From an uncultured Collinsella sp. (GTDB lineage Bacteria > Actinomycetota > Coriobacteriia > Coriobacteriales > Coriobacteriaceae): DNA of 64,000 nt. Made by a program: the position numbers and the translations under genes. Below, piece by piece: positions 25,460-33,687 of this stretch (the first letter of the stretch is position 1; each line of letters starts with the position of its first letter). Under the pieces are notes generated by a model that was not told the DNA's origin, searched no databases, and was given only the letters and a program-made list of their open reading frames with translations. Location: contig CAUBVH010000010.1 in the NCBI GenBank assembly GCA_958439425.1, positions 1 to 64,000 of the forward strand. Reading direction: 5' to 3'.

Positions 25460-26191
25460 ATGGCGATCGGAGCGCGTAAGCAACCGCTGTACGATCAGCT
25501 GGTCGATATTCTGACCGAAAAGATTGACCATGAATATCGCGCCGGTGACATGATTCCTTCCGAGCGCGAACTTTCGGAGCGCTATGGTCTCTCGCGCACT
25601 ACGGTACGCCTGGCTCTGCAGGAACTGGAGCGTTTAGGACTGGTGGTTCGGCAGCACGGTCGCGGTACCTTTGTGACCGACCGTTCGGCAAAGGCAACCA
25701 ATCTTATGCAGTCCTACAGCTTTACCGAGCAGATGCGCGCGATGGGTCGCGACCCCGAGACCACGATTCTCGAGTTTTGCGAGATGGAGGCCGATAAGAA
25801 TCTGGCCGAGCATATGGGATTGCGTATCGGTGATCGCATTTTTAAGCTTAAGCGCCTTCGTTCTGCCGACAACATGCCCATGATGGTCGAACGCAGCTAT
25901 CTACCGGTTCGTCAATTTCTGTCCCTAAAGCGACCGCTGCTGGAGCGCAAGCCGCTTTACGATGTGATTGAGCAAGACTTTCAGCAAAAGATACGCGTGG
26001 CCGAAGAGGAGTTCTATGCGAGCATAGCCCGTCCCACCGACGCCCACCTTTTGGGAATTGTCGAGGGCTCGCCTGTGCTCGATTTGGTCAGGACTACGTA
26101 TAACGAGTCAAACGAGGTTGTGGAGTATACACTCTCGGTTGCTCGTGCCGATCAGTTTAAATACAAGGTTTACCACCAGCGTAGCAACTAG
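25460..26191 (+). CDS. GntR/HutC-family regulator (NagR-like)
   Basis: A 243-residue regulator. An N-terminal winged helix-turn-helix (PLYDQLVDILTEKI, ELSERYGLSRTTVRLALQEL, RGTFV, about residues 8-72) precedes a UTRA ligand domain (about 90-235) that in the family senses sugar phosphates. The ATG at 25460 has GGGAGG upstream; a start 21 bases earlier is less likely. It lies between the PTS operon and agaS/nagA. Related TACTACC sites are before the PTS operon, before itself and before agaS, so it probably represses all three until an amino-sugar phosphate appears. Confidence 0.87.
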   Translation: MAIGARKQPLYDQLVDILTEKIDHEYRAGDMIPSERELSERYGLSRTTVRLALQELERLGLVVRQHGRGTFVTDRSAKATNLMQSYSFTEQMRAMGRDPETTILEFCEMEADKNLAEHMGLRIGDRIFKLKRLRSADNMPMMVERSYLPVRQFLSLKRPLLERKPLYDVIEQDFQQKIRVAEEEFYASIARPTDAHLLGIVEGSPVLDLVRTTYNESNEVVEYTLSVARADQFKYKVYHQRSN

Positions 26192-26230
26192 TGTCCGCAT
26201 CGTTTCCATATGGTGATTCTTTGCATTTAA

Positions 26231-26266
26231 CTGGTTACTACCAGATAACCAACCGAAGTGTATAAT
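26231..26266 (+). promoter_or_regulatory. agaS promoter with GntR operator
   Basis: A perfect TATAAT at 26261-26266 lies 40 bases before the agaS start. CTGGTTACTACCAG (26231-26244), an inverted pair CTGGT/ACCAG around TACT, overlaps the -35 region, so a bound repressor would block RNA polymerase. Confidence 0.65.
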
Positions 26267-26305
26267 TGCACGTCAGAGGATTACTTCTAGAGAGAGGTAT
26301 TAGAA

Positions 26306-27472
26306 ATGTTCGAGAAGAGTGTCGAGGAGCTCACCGAGCTCGGCGCCCAGATCACCACGGCCGAGATTGCTCAGCAGCCCGAGCTTTGGCGTGATACGCT
26401 CAACATCTATCGCGAGAACAAGGAGGCCATCGAGGCCTTCCTGGCCGAGGCTCGCGCTATGGGCGAGGGCCGTCTGTCCGTTGTCTTCACCGGTGCCGGT
26501 ACGTCCGACTACGTTGGCGATACCTGCGCCCCGTACCTGCGTCACGCTGGCAACACTGATCTCTACGACTTTAAGCCCATCGCCACGACCGACATCGTGA
26601 GCGCCCCGCGCGACTTCCTGCGCGCCGAGGATCCCACGCTCGTGGTTTCCTTTGCCCGCTCTGGCAACAGCCCCGAGAGCCTTGCCGCCGTTGCCGTCGC
26701 CAAGGAGCTCGTCCACAACGTCAAGTTCCTCAACATCACCTGCGCTCCCGAGGGCAAGCTTGCCGTCGAGTCCGCCGATGATCCCAATGCGCTGACGCTG
26801 CTCATCCCGCGCGCCAACGACAAGGGCTTCGCCATGACTGGTTCCTACACCTGCATGACCCTGCTCTCCACCCTTATTTTCGACACTGCCTCTGACGAGC
26901 AGAAGGCCGAGTGGGTCGAGACCATCGCCAAGATGGGCGAGGAGGTTATCGCTCGCGAGTCCGAGGTTGCCGATTACCTCGCTGGCGACTTCAACCGCGT
27001 GACCTACTTGGGTTCTGGCTCCTTCGGTGGCCTTGCCCAGGAGAGCCAGCTCAAGATCCTCGAGCTCGCTCACGGTCTGGTCGCTACTTCCTACGACACC
27101 TCCATGGGCTATCGTCACGGACCTAAGTCCTTCGTCGACGATAAGACGCTCGTCTTCGTGTTCGTCAACAACGACGCCTACACCCGTCAGTACGACATCG
27201 ACATCCTCAACGAGATCGGTGGCGACAAGATCGCTCAGCACACCGTCGCCGTTCAGCAGGAAGGTGCCACCGTCTATGAGGGTGAGTCCTTCACCTTTAA
27301 GGGCTACGAGGCGCTTCCCGAGGGCTACCTTGCTCTGCCGTTCGTGATGTTTGCCCAGGCTATCAGCCTGCTCAACTCCGTGCGCGTGGGCAACACGCCC
27401 GATACGCCGAGCCCCACCGGCACGGTCAACCGCGTGGTTAAGGGCGTGACGATTCACCCCTTCACCGCTTAA
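26306..27472 (+). CDS. agaS: Galactosamine-6-phosphate deaminase/isomerase-type SIS protein
   Basis: A 388-residue protein with two SIS domains, matching AgaS, which converts galactosamine-6-phosphate to tagatose-6-phosphate with loss of ammonia. The first SIS loop is VVFTGAGTSDYVGD, and FARSGNSPES is the second sugar-phosphate loop. The C-terminal SIS has GYRHGPKSFVDD. Its position between the amino-sugar PTS with gntR and nagA supports the role. Tagatose-6-phosphate would go to lacC and the aldolase encoded further right. GlcN-6-P-specific activity is less likely given this family. Confidence 0.88.
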   Translation: MFEKSVEELTELGAQITTAEIAQQPELWRDTLNIYRENKEAIEAFLAEARAMGEGRLSVVFTGAGTSDYVGDTCAPYLRHAGNTDLYDFKPIATTDIVSAPRDFLRAEDPTLVVSFARSGNSPESLAAVAVAKELVHNVKFLNITCAPEGKLAVESADDPNALTLLIPRANDKGFAMTGSYTCMTLLSTLIFDTASDEQKAEWVETIAKMGEEVIARESEVADYLAGDFNRVTYLGSGSFGGLAQESQLKILELAHGLVATSYDTSMGYRHGPKSFVDDKTLVFVFVNNDAYTRQYDIDILNEIGGDKIAQHTVAVQQEGATVYEGESFTFKGYEALPEGYLALPFVMFAQAISLLNSVRVGNTPDTPSPTGTVNRVVKGVTIHPFTA

Positions 27473-27485
27473 TCGCGTCCCCCTG

Positions 27486-27533
27486 TAAGGGCGCCCGTCC
27501 GCTCATAACGGCGGGCGGGCGCTTTTTGTTTTA
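27486..27533 (+). terminator. Terminator after agaS
   Basis: Stem GGGCGCCCGTCCGC with GCGGGCGGGCGC, then TTTTTGTTTT. Confidence 0.85.
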
Positions 27534-27589
27534 CCTGAGCTGGGTATAAGCATCACCACAGTCAACTGCTTTAGAAGCAAGGAGTGCAT

Positions 27590-28759
27590 ATGAGCACGTA
27601 CGCAATTAAGGCTGACAAGTTCTTCTTGCCGGCAGGCCCGCAACTGGGCGGCTATCTTATGGTCGAGGATGGCGTCTTTGGCGCCTGGCAGGCCGACGAG
27701 CCCTCTTGCGAGATTAAGGACTACACTGGATCGTGGATCGCACCGGGCATGGTCGACACCCACATTCATGGCTTCTATAACCACTCAACTACCGATAACG
27801 ATCCCGAAGGCATCGATATCAGCTCGACCGAGCTTGCCCGTCGCGGTACCACCAGCTGGCTGCCCACGACGTTCACCGATGGCGTTGAGCAGATCAAGGA
27901 CGCCTGCGCCGCTATCGCCCAGGCGGACGAGGGTCGCGGCCCCGACTTCTGCGGTGCTCGCATTCAGGGCATCTACCTGGAGGGCCCCTTCTTTACCATG
28001 AAGCACGTGGGCGCGCAGAACCCCGCTTACCTGATCGATCCCTCCGAGGAGGTCTTCGACCAGTGGCAGGAGGCTGCTGGCGGACGTATCGTCAAGAGCG
28101 CTATGGCCGCTGAGCGCGATGGCGCTGCCACCTATGCTGCCGCCCTCAACGCGAAGGGTGTCGTGACCAGCATCGGTCACTCCGACGCCACCTACGATGA
28201 GTGCATCGCCGCCATCAACGCCGGTGCCAGCTGCTTTACGCATACCTATAACGGCCAGCGCGGGCTGCATCACCGTGAGCCCGGTGTCGTGGGTGCTGCC
28301 ATGTCCACGCCCGAGACCTACGCTGAGATCATCTGTGACGGCAAGCACATAAACCCTGCCGCCATCAAGGCGCTGCTGCAGGCAAAGGGCTGGCAGCACA
28401 CGGTACTCATCACCGACTGCCTGGGCTGCGGCGGCATGCCCGAGGGCAGCTACACCAGTGGCGGCATGGACGTCATCATGAAGGACAACCTGTGCTGGCT
28501 CGCCGACGGCAAGAGCATTGCCGGCTCGGTGCTCACGCTTGCCCAGGGTGTCAAGAACATCGTCGACTGGGGCATCGCCAGCGCCGATATCGCCATTCGC
28601 ATGGCAACCGAGGTGCCGGCACGCTCCGCGCGCATCGAGGATAAGTGCGGCAGCATCATGCCGGGTCGCGACGCCGACTTTGTCGTGTTCGACCACGAGC
28701 TCACCCTCGTCGAGACGTATGTTGGCGGTCAGAGCGTCGGTAACGCCTTTACCGAGTAA
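27590..28759 (+). CDS. nagA: N-acetylglucosamine/galactosamine-6-phosphate deacetylase
   Basis: A 389-residue amidohydrolase that removes acetate from N-acetyl amino-sugar 6-phosphates. Metal ligands are seen in VDTHIHGFYNH, YLEGPFF (Glu), IGHSDA and FTHTYNG, and the catalytic aspartate in LITDCLGCGG. The ATG at 27590 has AAGGAG upstream; a GTG six bases before it is less likely. With PTS uptake and agaS it forms a route for N-acetylgalactosamine, as on mucin. A broken copy of its 3' end is at 31490. Specificity for GlcNAc versus GalNAc is not decided by sequence alone. Confidence 0.9.
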   Translation: MSTYAIKADKFFLPAGPQLGGYLMVEDGVFGAWQADEPSCEIKDYTGSWIAPGMVDTHIHGFYNHSTTDNDPEGIDISSTELARRGTTSWLPTTFTDGVEQIKDACAAIAQADEGRGPDFCGARIQGIYLEGPFFTMKHVGAQNPAYLIDPSEEVFDQWQEAAGGRIVKSAMAAERDGAATYAAALNAKGVVTSIGHSDATYDECIAAINAGASCFTHTYNGQRGLHHREPGVVGAAMSTPETYAEIICDGKHINPAAIKALLQAKGWQHTVLITDCLGCGGMPEGSYTSGGMDVIMKDNLCWLADGKSIAGSVLTLAQGVKNIVDWGIASADIAIRMATEVPARSARIEDKCGSIMPGRDADFVVFDHELTLVETYVGGQSVGNAFTE

Positions 28760-28770
28760 CGATAGAAAAA

Positions 28771-28808
28771 GACGGCGGGCCCGAATCTGCTCGGACCCGC
28801 CGTATGGG
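28771..28808. terminator. Bidirectional terminator between nagA and flavodoxin
   Basis: Stem ACGGCGGGCCCGA with TCGGACCCGCCGT around ATCTGC. The convergent genes on either side could both use it. Confidence 0.65.
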
Positions 28809-28834
28809 TTAAACGCTCAAAAGCACCTTTACAG

Positions 28835-29419
28835 TTACAGCTTGTTAGCGATCTTCTTTGCCGTGCGCTTAACGCCGGCCACCAGGCCTCCTGCAGGATG
28901 CTCCTTTTCGTAGGCTAGACGCTTCTCGCGCTTGGCATACTCTTCGACGATGATGTCGCCATACTCGTCTTCGATCTTGTCGAAGAAGTCGACGGCGCCC
29001 TTAATTTCCTCAGCGTTCGGGTGCCCCTTTTGGACACCGCCGGTGAGTTTGAACGGCCCCCACGTATCAAAGCCGGGGCAGCCGTAGACGCCCATAAAGA
29101 TGGCCTGCCTCGTGCGGCAGATGCCATCGATATCCTTGCCGTACCACTTGTTTTTGCCACCGTAGGTCATAAGGCCAAACACCTTGTCCTGCGGCTGCAG
29201 CACGTTCGTGAGCACGCGTGCCATGTCCTTGTCGATCTCGGAGTAATAGATGCCCGTGGCGACACCGATCAGATGATATTCGTGCAGGTTGGGATACTCG
29301 TTTTTGCCGAGCGCCTTGACGTCGAGGGTATCGATTTCGGGGTGCGCCTCGACGATGGCGTCCACGAGCTTTTTCGTATTGCCGTGGTGGCGTGAGGCAT
29401 AAAGGATGATGGTTCGCAT
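28835..29419 (-). CDS. Flavodoxin-like protein
   Basis: A 194-residue protein. The ATG at 29419 begins MRTIILYASRHHGNTKKLV, the FMN-phosphate loop of flavodoxins; an upstream start would add ten residues without an FMN role. Motifs GIYYSEI and MTYGGKNK could surround the flavin. The C-terminal 30 residues are basic. It may carry electrons in anaerobic metabolism. It is a single minus-strand gene between nagA and lacX, with no obvious partner. Confidence 0.8.
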   Translation of the reverse strand: MRTIILYASRHHGNTKKLVDAIVEAHPEIDTLDVKALGKNEYPNLHEYHLIGVATGIYYSEIDKDMARVLTNVLQPQDKVFGLMTYGGKNKWYGKDIDGICRTRQAIFMGVYGCPGFDTWGPFKLTGGVQKGHPNAEEIKGAVDFFDKIEDEYGDIIVEEYAKREKRLAYEKEHPAGGLVAGVKRTAKKIANKL

Positions 29420-29576
29420 AAGAAGGCCTTTCAGCTGTAATTGCATCAATGTCTGTATGGTACCCCGTTACATGGCCGGGATACCGGACGCATCGATGAG
29501 CGTGCGGGTTTGTTCTATGGTTAGGATTGAAACGGGCGCTTGCGTGAAATAAAGCAGTTGTTCGAAAGGATGGGTA

Positions 29577-30458
29577 ATGGAATACGCTCTCTCCAACGAT
29601 TCGATTTCTATTAAGGTTTCCACGGCTGGTGGCTCGTTTACCTCGATTGAGGCCGGAGGTCGCGAGTACTTGTGGCAGGGTGATCCCACCGTGTGGTCCG
29701 GCCAGGCGCCGATTTGCTTCCCGATTTGCGGAGGCTTGCGCGACAACAGCGCCATGACGTTTGCCGGGCATCATGTAAAGCTCGCTCGCCACGGCTTTGC
29801 GCGCAAGCAGGAGTGGAAGCTGCTGAGCCAAGGCGAGAACGAGTTGGCTATGTGCCTGGCTTCGGAGGATAACGCCGCGCTGCTGAGCGATTATCCGTAT
29901 CCGTTTAGGCTCGTCGCCCGCTATACGCTCGAGGACGCCGCCGTGCGTGTCTCCTATGAGGTTACCAACGAGGGCACCGAGGACATGCCGCTCTTTATCG
30001 GTGGGCATCCCGGCTTTAGGTGCCCGCTCGATGAGGGCGAGGCCTATACGGACTACGAGTTGCGCTTTGAGAAAGAAGAGGCTGCAGAGCTTTGCACCGC
30101 TGTCCCTTCGACTGGCTTGATTGACGTGGACAAGCGCTCCAAGAACCCCATGGTGGGAAAGACGCTGCCCCTGTCGCACGAGCTCTTCGATTTTGCGGAG
30201 ACCATCTTTGACGTGCTCGAGAGCCGCCAGGTCACGTTTTCCAAAAAGGGCGAGGACAAGGGCGTTCGCCTGAGCTTTGAGGGCTTTCCGTACCTCATTG
30301 TGTGGAGTAAGCCCGAGGGCGATTTTGTGGCAGTTGAGCCCTGGGGCGGCCTTTCGACCTGCTCCGATGAGGATGACGTGCTTGAGCATAAGCGCGGCTG
30401 CCTTGTCGCCAAGCCCAAGGAGACCGTCGTTCGCTCGTTCACGATTGAAATTCTGTAA
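29577..30458 (+). CDS. lacX: LacX-like aldose epimerase family protein (copy 1)
   Basis: A 293-residue galactose-mutarotase-fold protein. The histidine in IGGHPGFRCP and the glutamate in VAVEPWGGLSTC are at the expected active-site positions. LacX-type proteins sit in lactose/tagatose operons and may interconvert anomers of hexose or hexose phosphate; the true substrate is not proven. AAAGGA precedes the ATG. lacC follows 59 bases later. Another lacX-lacC pair, very alike at protein level, is at 51808-53678. Confidence 0.82.
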   Translation: MEYALSNDSISIKVSTAGGSFTSIEAGGREYLWQGDPTVWSGQAPICFPICGGLRDNSAMTFAGHHVKLARHGFARKQEWKLLSQGENELAMCLASEDNAALLSDYPYPFRLVARYTLEDAAVRVSYEVTNEGTEDMPLFIGGHPGFRCPLDEGEAYTDYELRFEKEEAAELCTAVPSTGLIDVDKRSKNPMVGKTLPLSHELFDFAETIFDVLESRQVTFSKKGEDKGVRLSFEGFPYLIVWSKPEGDFVAVEPWGGLSTCSDEDDVLEHKRGCLVAKPKETVVRSFTIEIL

Positions 30459-30517
30459 TTCCGTTTTGTCGACTCGTATCGCGAGGCACTAGGAGCCTGC
30501 GAGATAAGGAGCTAAAA

Positions 30518-31453
30518 ATGATCCTCACCGTTACGATGAACCCGTCTGTCGATACGCGCTATCAGCTCGATGAGCTCGTTATCGACGACGTCAACCGTGT
30601 GACGCCCGAAAAGACCGCCGGCGGCAAGGGCCTCAACGTGGCCCGTGTGCTGGGTCAGCTGGGCGACGACGTCGTGGCAACCGGTCTGCTCGGCGGCCAC
30701 ATGGGCGCTTACATGGCCGAGCTCATGGACGCCAACGGTATTAACAACGACTTTGTGCCCATCAAGGGCGAGACCCGCATCTGCCTCAATATCCTTCATG
30801 CCGGCAACCAGACCGAGCTGCTCGAGAGCGGCCCGACAATTGCCCCCGAGGAGCTCGATGCCTTTACCGCCAAGTTTACCGAGCTTGCGAGCAAGGCCGA
30901 CGTCGTCACCATCTCGGGTTCGCTGCCCCGTGGTGTCGAGGCAGACTACTATGCCAAGATCACGGGCATTGCCGAGAACGCCGGTGCCAAGGTGTTACTC
31001 GATACCTCGGGCGCTTCGCTCGAGGCCGCCCTTAAGTCCGAAATTAAGCCCGAGCTGGTCAAGCCTAACCTGACCGAGATCAACGGCCTTCTGGGCACGA
31101 GCTTTACCACCGACGATGTGGACGAGCTCCGCGCCGCGCTCGCCTCTGATGCCCGCTTCTCCGATATCCCCTGGGTCGTCGTGTCCATGGGCGCTGCCGG
31201 CTCCGTTGGCTTCCACAATGGCCGTGCGTTCCGCGCAAAGACGCCCGATATCCCTGCCGTTAACGCCACGGGCTCTGGTGACTCCACTATCGCTGGCTTC
31301 GCGCATGCCATTGCTGCTGGCGCGGACGACGAGACGGTGCTGCGTACCGCCAACACCTGCGGCAAGCTCAATGCCATGGATCCCATGACCGGCCATCTGG
31401 TCATGGACCGTTGGGACGAGGTCTACAACGGCGTTATCGTGACCGAGCTGTAA
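30518..31453 (+). CDS. lacC: Tagatose-6-phosphate/1-phosphofructokinase family kinase (copy 1)
   Basis: A 311-residue PfkB-family kinase that phosphorylates tagatose-6-phosphate (or fructose-1-phosphate). It begins MILTVTMNPSVDTRYQL; the family substrate loop KTAGGKGLNVARVL and the ATP/catalytic motif VNATGSGDSTIAGF are clear. An AAGGAGC precedes the ATG. It follows lacX and is near nagA/agaS, so it could serve amino-sugar-derived tagatose-6-phosphate. Differences from copy 2 (52743) are few. A 1-phosphofructokinase (FruK) role is possible but context favours LacC. Confidence 0.85.
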   Translation: MILTVTMNPSVDTRYQLDELVIDDVNRVTPEKTAGGKGLNVARVLGQLGDDVVATGLLGGHMGAYMAELMDANGINNDFVPIKGETRICLNILHAGNQTELLESGPTIAPEELDAFTAKFTELASKADVVTISGSLPRGVEADYYAKITGIAENAGAKVLLDTSGASLEAALKSEIKPELVKPNLTEINGLLGTSFTTDDVDELRAALASDARFSDIPWVVVSMGAAGSVGFHNGRAFRAKTPDIPAVNATGSGDSTIAGFAHAIAAGADDETVLRTANTCGKLNAMDPMTGHLVMDRWDEVYNGVIVTEL

Positions 31454-31489
31454 AAGCCTGGGCGTCGGCCCCGGCATTGCTTGCTAGCT

Positions 31490-31618
31490 CATGTCGACGA
31501 CAAGTGCGGTAGCATTATGCTGGGGCGCGACGCCGAGTTTGTCGTGTTCAATCCCGACCTTACCCTGGTCGAGACGTATGTGGGTGGCAACAGCGTCGGT
31601 AACGCGTTTGCCGAGTAG
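31490..31618 (+). pseudogene. Remnant of the nagA 3' end
   Basis: After lacC1 a 41-codon stretch ending in TAG reads DDKCGSIMLGRDAEFVVF and then LTLVETYVGGNSVGNAF, almost identical to the last 41 residues of the intact nagA product at 27590-28759. Nothing upstream keeps the nagA frame, so only the tail of a former copy survives. The gene yhcH follows 32 bases later. Confidence 0.85.
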
Positions 31619-31650
31619 CCGCCAAAGAAACGATCCGAGAGGGGATTTAT

Positions 31651-32124
31651 ATGATTTACGGTGCACTGGGCGATATCGAGGAATACCGCGGAATGCTCAA
31701 GGGCCTCGACGTGCTGATCGACTGGCTCGAGGAGAACGACCCGGCGCAGCTCGAGGTCGGTAGCCATCCGATTCTGGGCGACAAGGTCTTTGCGAACGTC
31801 ATGGCTCCTACGACGCGTCCCGAGGCCGAGGCTCACTATGAGACGCATCAGCGCTATCACGACCTGCAGATTGATGTTGAGGGTCGCGAGGCCTTTAAGG
31901 TTGCCACGGGCAGCCTGACGCTGGTCCAGGAGTTTGACGAGAAGGACGACTACGATCTGGTCGATTCCGACGCTTCGATCGCCGGCGATCTTGCCGACGA
32001 CAAGTTTGCACTGTTCGTTGCCGGCGAGCCTCACATGCCCACGCTCGAGTTCCCGGGCGATGGCGCACAGCCGGTCAAGAAGATCTGCTTTAAGCTGCTT
32101 GCCGACGCCTACTGGGAGGAGTAG
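31651..32124 (+). CDS. YhcH/YjgK/YiaL-family (DUF386) protein
   Basis: A 157-residue single-domain protein of the YhcH/EbgC family, a cupin-like fold. In some sugar operons it aids sialic acid or beta-galactosidase metabolism, often as an anomerase. The pattern YETHQRYHDLQIDVEGRE and the C-terminal PVKKICFKLL are typical. A GAGAGGG site precedes the ATG. It is last of the lacX-lacC run and just after the nagA remnant, so it may act on amino sugars; the substrate is not known. Confidence 0.83.
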   Translation: MIYGALGDIEEYRGMLKGLDVLIDWLEENDPAQLEVGSHPILGDKVFANVMAPTTRPEAEAHYETHQRYHDLQIDVEGREAFKVATGSLTLVQEFDEKDDYDLVDSDASIAGDLADDKFALFVAGEPHMPTLEFPGDGAQPVKKICFKLLADAYWEE

Positions 32125-32156
32125 CGAGCTGCTCGGCTGAGATGTTCGTCTGATGG

Positions 32157-32239
32157 CGTGATTCCCCTAGGGAAATCACGCTAGGACCCCGCCAAACGGG
32201 TTTTCCCTAGGGAAATCACGTTTGGCGGGGTTTCGGTTT
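32157..32239 (+). terminator. Nested hairpin terminator with CCCTAGGGAAATCACG repeats
   Basis: A first palindrome (32157-32180) has CCCTAGGG in the middle. A second copy of CCCTAGGGAAATCACG forms the loop of a strong outer stem, ACCCCGCCAAACG (32186-32198) with CGTTTGGCGGGGT (32219-32231), followed by TTTTTG. It ends the yhcH transcript. Confidence 0.75.
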
Positions 32240-32258
32240 TTGAATAGGGAAGCCTCAT

Positions 32259-32624
32259 TTATTTGCGAAGAACATCGGCTAGCCGCAGGATTGAAATCAT
32301 CGACCGATAAGTGAGTTCCACTTTTTCGCCCGCAAGCAGTCGTTTCGAGCCAATCTCATCTAGCCCCACAAGCCGAGAAAACAGCGGGCCGCTCATCGTG
32401 CCCTCGTCAATTGACTCCCTTATGGTCTTCAAAACGTCCGTATCATGAAGCGATGCCGAGCTGTAGGGGGCAACACGAGCGGAACTCTCAATTAACGACG
32501 AGACAAAAGGATGGAGATGCTTTGGACATAGTCCATCAAACACCACATCCCCATTGTCGTTCGAGCCGACCAGGCGCCAAGTATAATGATCGACCCAGTC
32601 ATCCCCGTCATATATGGCGTCCAT
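32259..32624 (-). CDS. Hypothetical protein
   Basis: A 121-residue protein with no family I recognise. The ATG at 32624 (MDAIYDGDDWVDHYTW) has GGGAAG upstream; a longer frame back to 32714 overlaps the secreted protein gene. It is helical, polar and lacks a signal peptide. Base composition is lower in GC than neighbours, and the upstream gene is equally odd, so the pair may be acquired. Confidence 0.5.
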   Translation of the reverse strand: MDAIYDGDDWVDHYTWRLVGSNDNGDVVFDGLCPKHLHPFVSSLIESSARVAPYSSASLHDTDVLKTIRESIDEGTMSGPLFSRLVGLDEIGSKRLLAGEKVELTYRSMISILRLADVLRK

Positions 32625-32638
32625 GAGCAACTTCCCGT

Positions 32639-33148
32639 CTAGAGAGAGAAACCTATTTGGACATCGGGGCGCAAGACCGCAATCCATATCGGGCCTGCAG
32701 CAGCTCCAACCCAACGCACCACATAGGTTCCCTTTCGTACATGTGTATCAATCTGCCCCGAAATGCCGGTGAATGCAATTCCAGACCCGTTTGTCGGATA
32801 GCAATCGACGTATTTTTGTTTTCCGCTCACAACCTTGTATAGATATATCGTTCCAGCAAAAGAGAAGGGATCGTTCGCAATTTTGTCCGGAAGAACTTGC
32901 CACCTCAAAATCCCGCTACCAATATGGTCAAGCTTGACCGTTCCGCCGTCCCCCTCAAAAGTGGCAAGGGGATTTACCCCAGACTGAGAGTCGGCATCGC
33001 CCTCCTTAGCAGTTATCAGCAGGCTGCCCGTATAAGACTGCTGAGGCTCACCTTCAGGACAGACAGCCTCGGCCCAAGAAGGGCCACTCAGGCAGAACAG
33101 TCCGAGCAGCATCAATACCAACAAAAGAAAACCCTTAGTTCTTTTCAT
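32639..33148 (-). CDS. Small secreted protein of unknown function
   Basis: A 169-residue protein with a signal peptide (MKRTKGFLLLVLMLLGLFCLSGPSWA, positions 1-26, probable cleavage after SWA). The mature part is predicted beta-rich and has a single cysteine pair region and the Gly-rich GAAAGPIWIAVLRP near the end. The codons are lower in GC than neighbours. It may be transcribed with the following unknown gene. No transport or enzyme motif is seen. The 250 bases upstream to the tRNA hold nothing I can identify. Confidence 0.6.
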   Translation of the reverse strand: MKRTKGFLLLVLMLLGLFCLSGPSWAEAVCPEGEPQQSYTGSLLITAKEGDADSQSGVNPLATFEGDGGTVKLDHIGSGILRWQVLPDKIANDPFSFAGTIYLYKVVSGKQKYVDCYPTNGSGIAFTGISGQIDTHVRKGTYVVRWVGAAAGPIWIAVLRPDVQIGFSL

Positions 33149-33370
33149 CTATAACCCCAATGCCTCTCGACATTTGTATATTGTGACTATTTTAGATCTA
33201 TATGGCCAATTCGAGCCCTCACCATGGCAATTGTTGCAGCTGGGTTTCTTTTCATTAAAATTTCACTTTGGTAAATCCCCGCCCCTAAGCATTAAACCCG
33301 AAGTCCACCGAGTGGGCCGCTGTTGACGTGGCGATGCTTGGATTGGCGCGCGCGCACTCAAAATCGGCAA

Positions 33371-33396
33371 CAAAAAGCCGCCCGAAGGCGGCTATC
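33371..33396 (-). terminator. Terminator after tRNA-Thr
   Basis: Read on the minus strand, GCCGCC-TTCG-GGCGGC is followed by TTTTTG, a compact terminator just downstream of the tRNA. Confidence 0.85.
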
Positions 33397-33404
33397 TTGT
33401 TCAA

Positions 33405-33480
33405 TGGAGCCAGCGACCGGGCTCGAACCGGTGACCCCCGCTTTACGAGAGCGGTGCTCTACCAACTGAGCTACGCTGGC
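33405..33480 (-). tRNA. tRNA-Thr (anticodon CGT)
   Basis: A 76-base cloverleaf with encoded CCA. The acceptor stem GCCAGCG pairs with CGCTGGC; the D arm GCTC...GAGC, anticodon stem CCGCT/AGCGG around CTCGTAA, and T arm ACCGG-TTCGAGC-CCGGT are all clear. The anticodon CGT reads the threonine codon ACG. An upstream EIIB gene and the downstream terminator flank it. Confidence 0.96.
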
Positions 33481-33687
33481 GGCCATGTGGTGACGCAACT
33501 GAGGCGTCAACGGCTGTCTATGATACGGGACATCGCAAATCCGCGCAAGGGTTCTGGCAGCTTTTCTCACTTTTCATGCACTAATATTGAAGGCGTGATG
33601 TCTGCGACGCCTCTTTGGTGCTTGACCTGCTGTCGAGTCAGCTGCCGGCATCCTGTTCATATGGATGCCGAACGAAACGAGGCGGCG

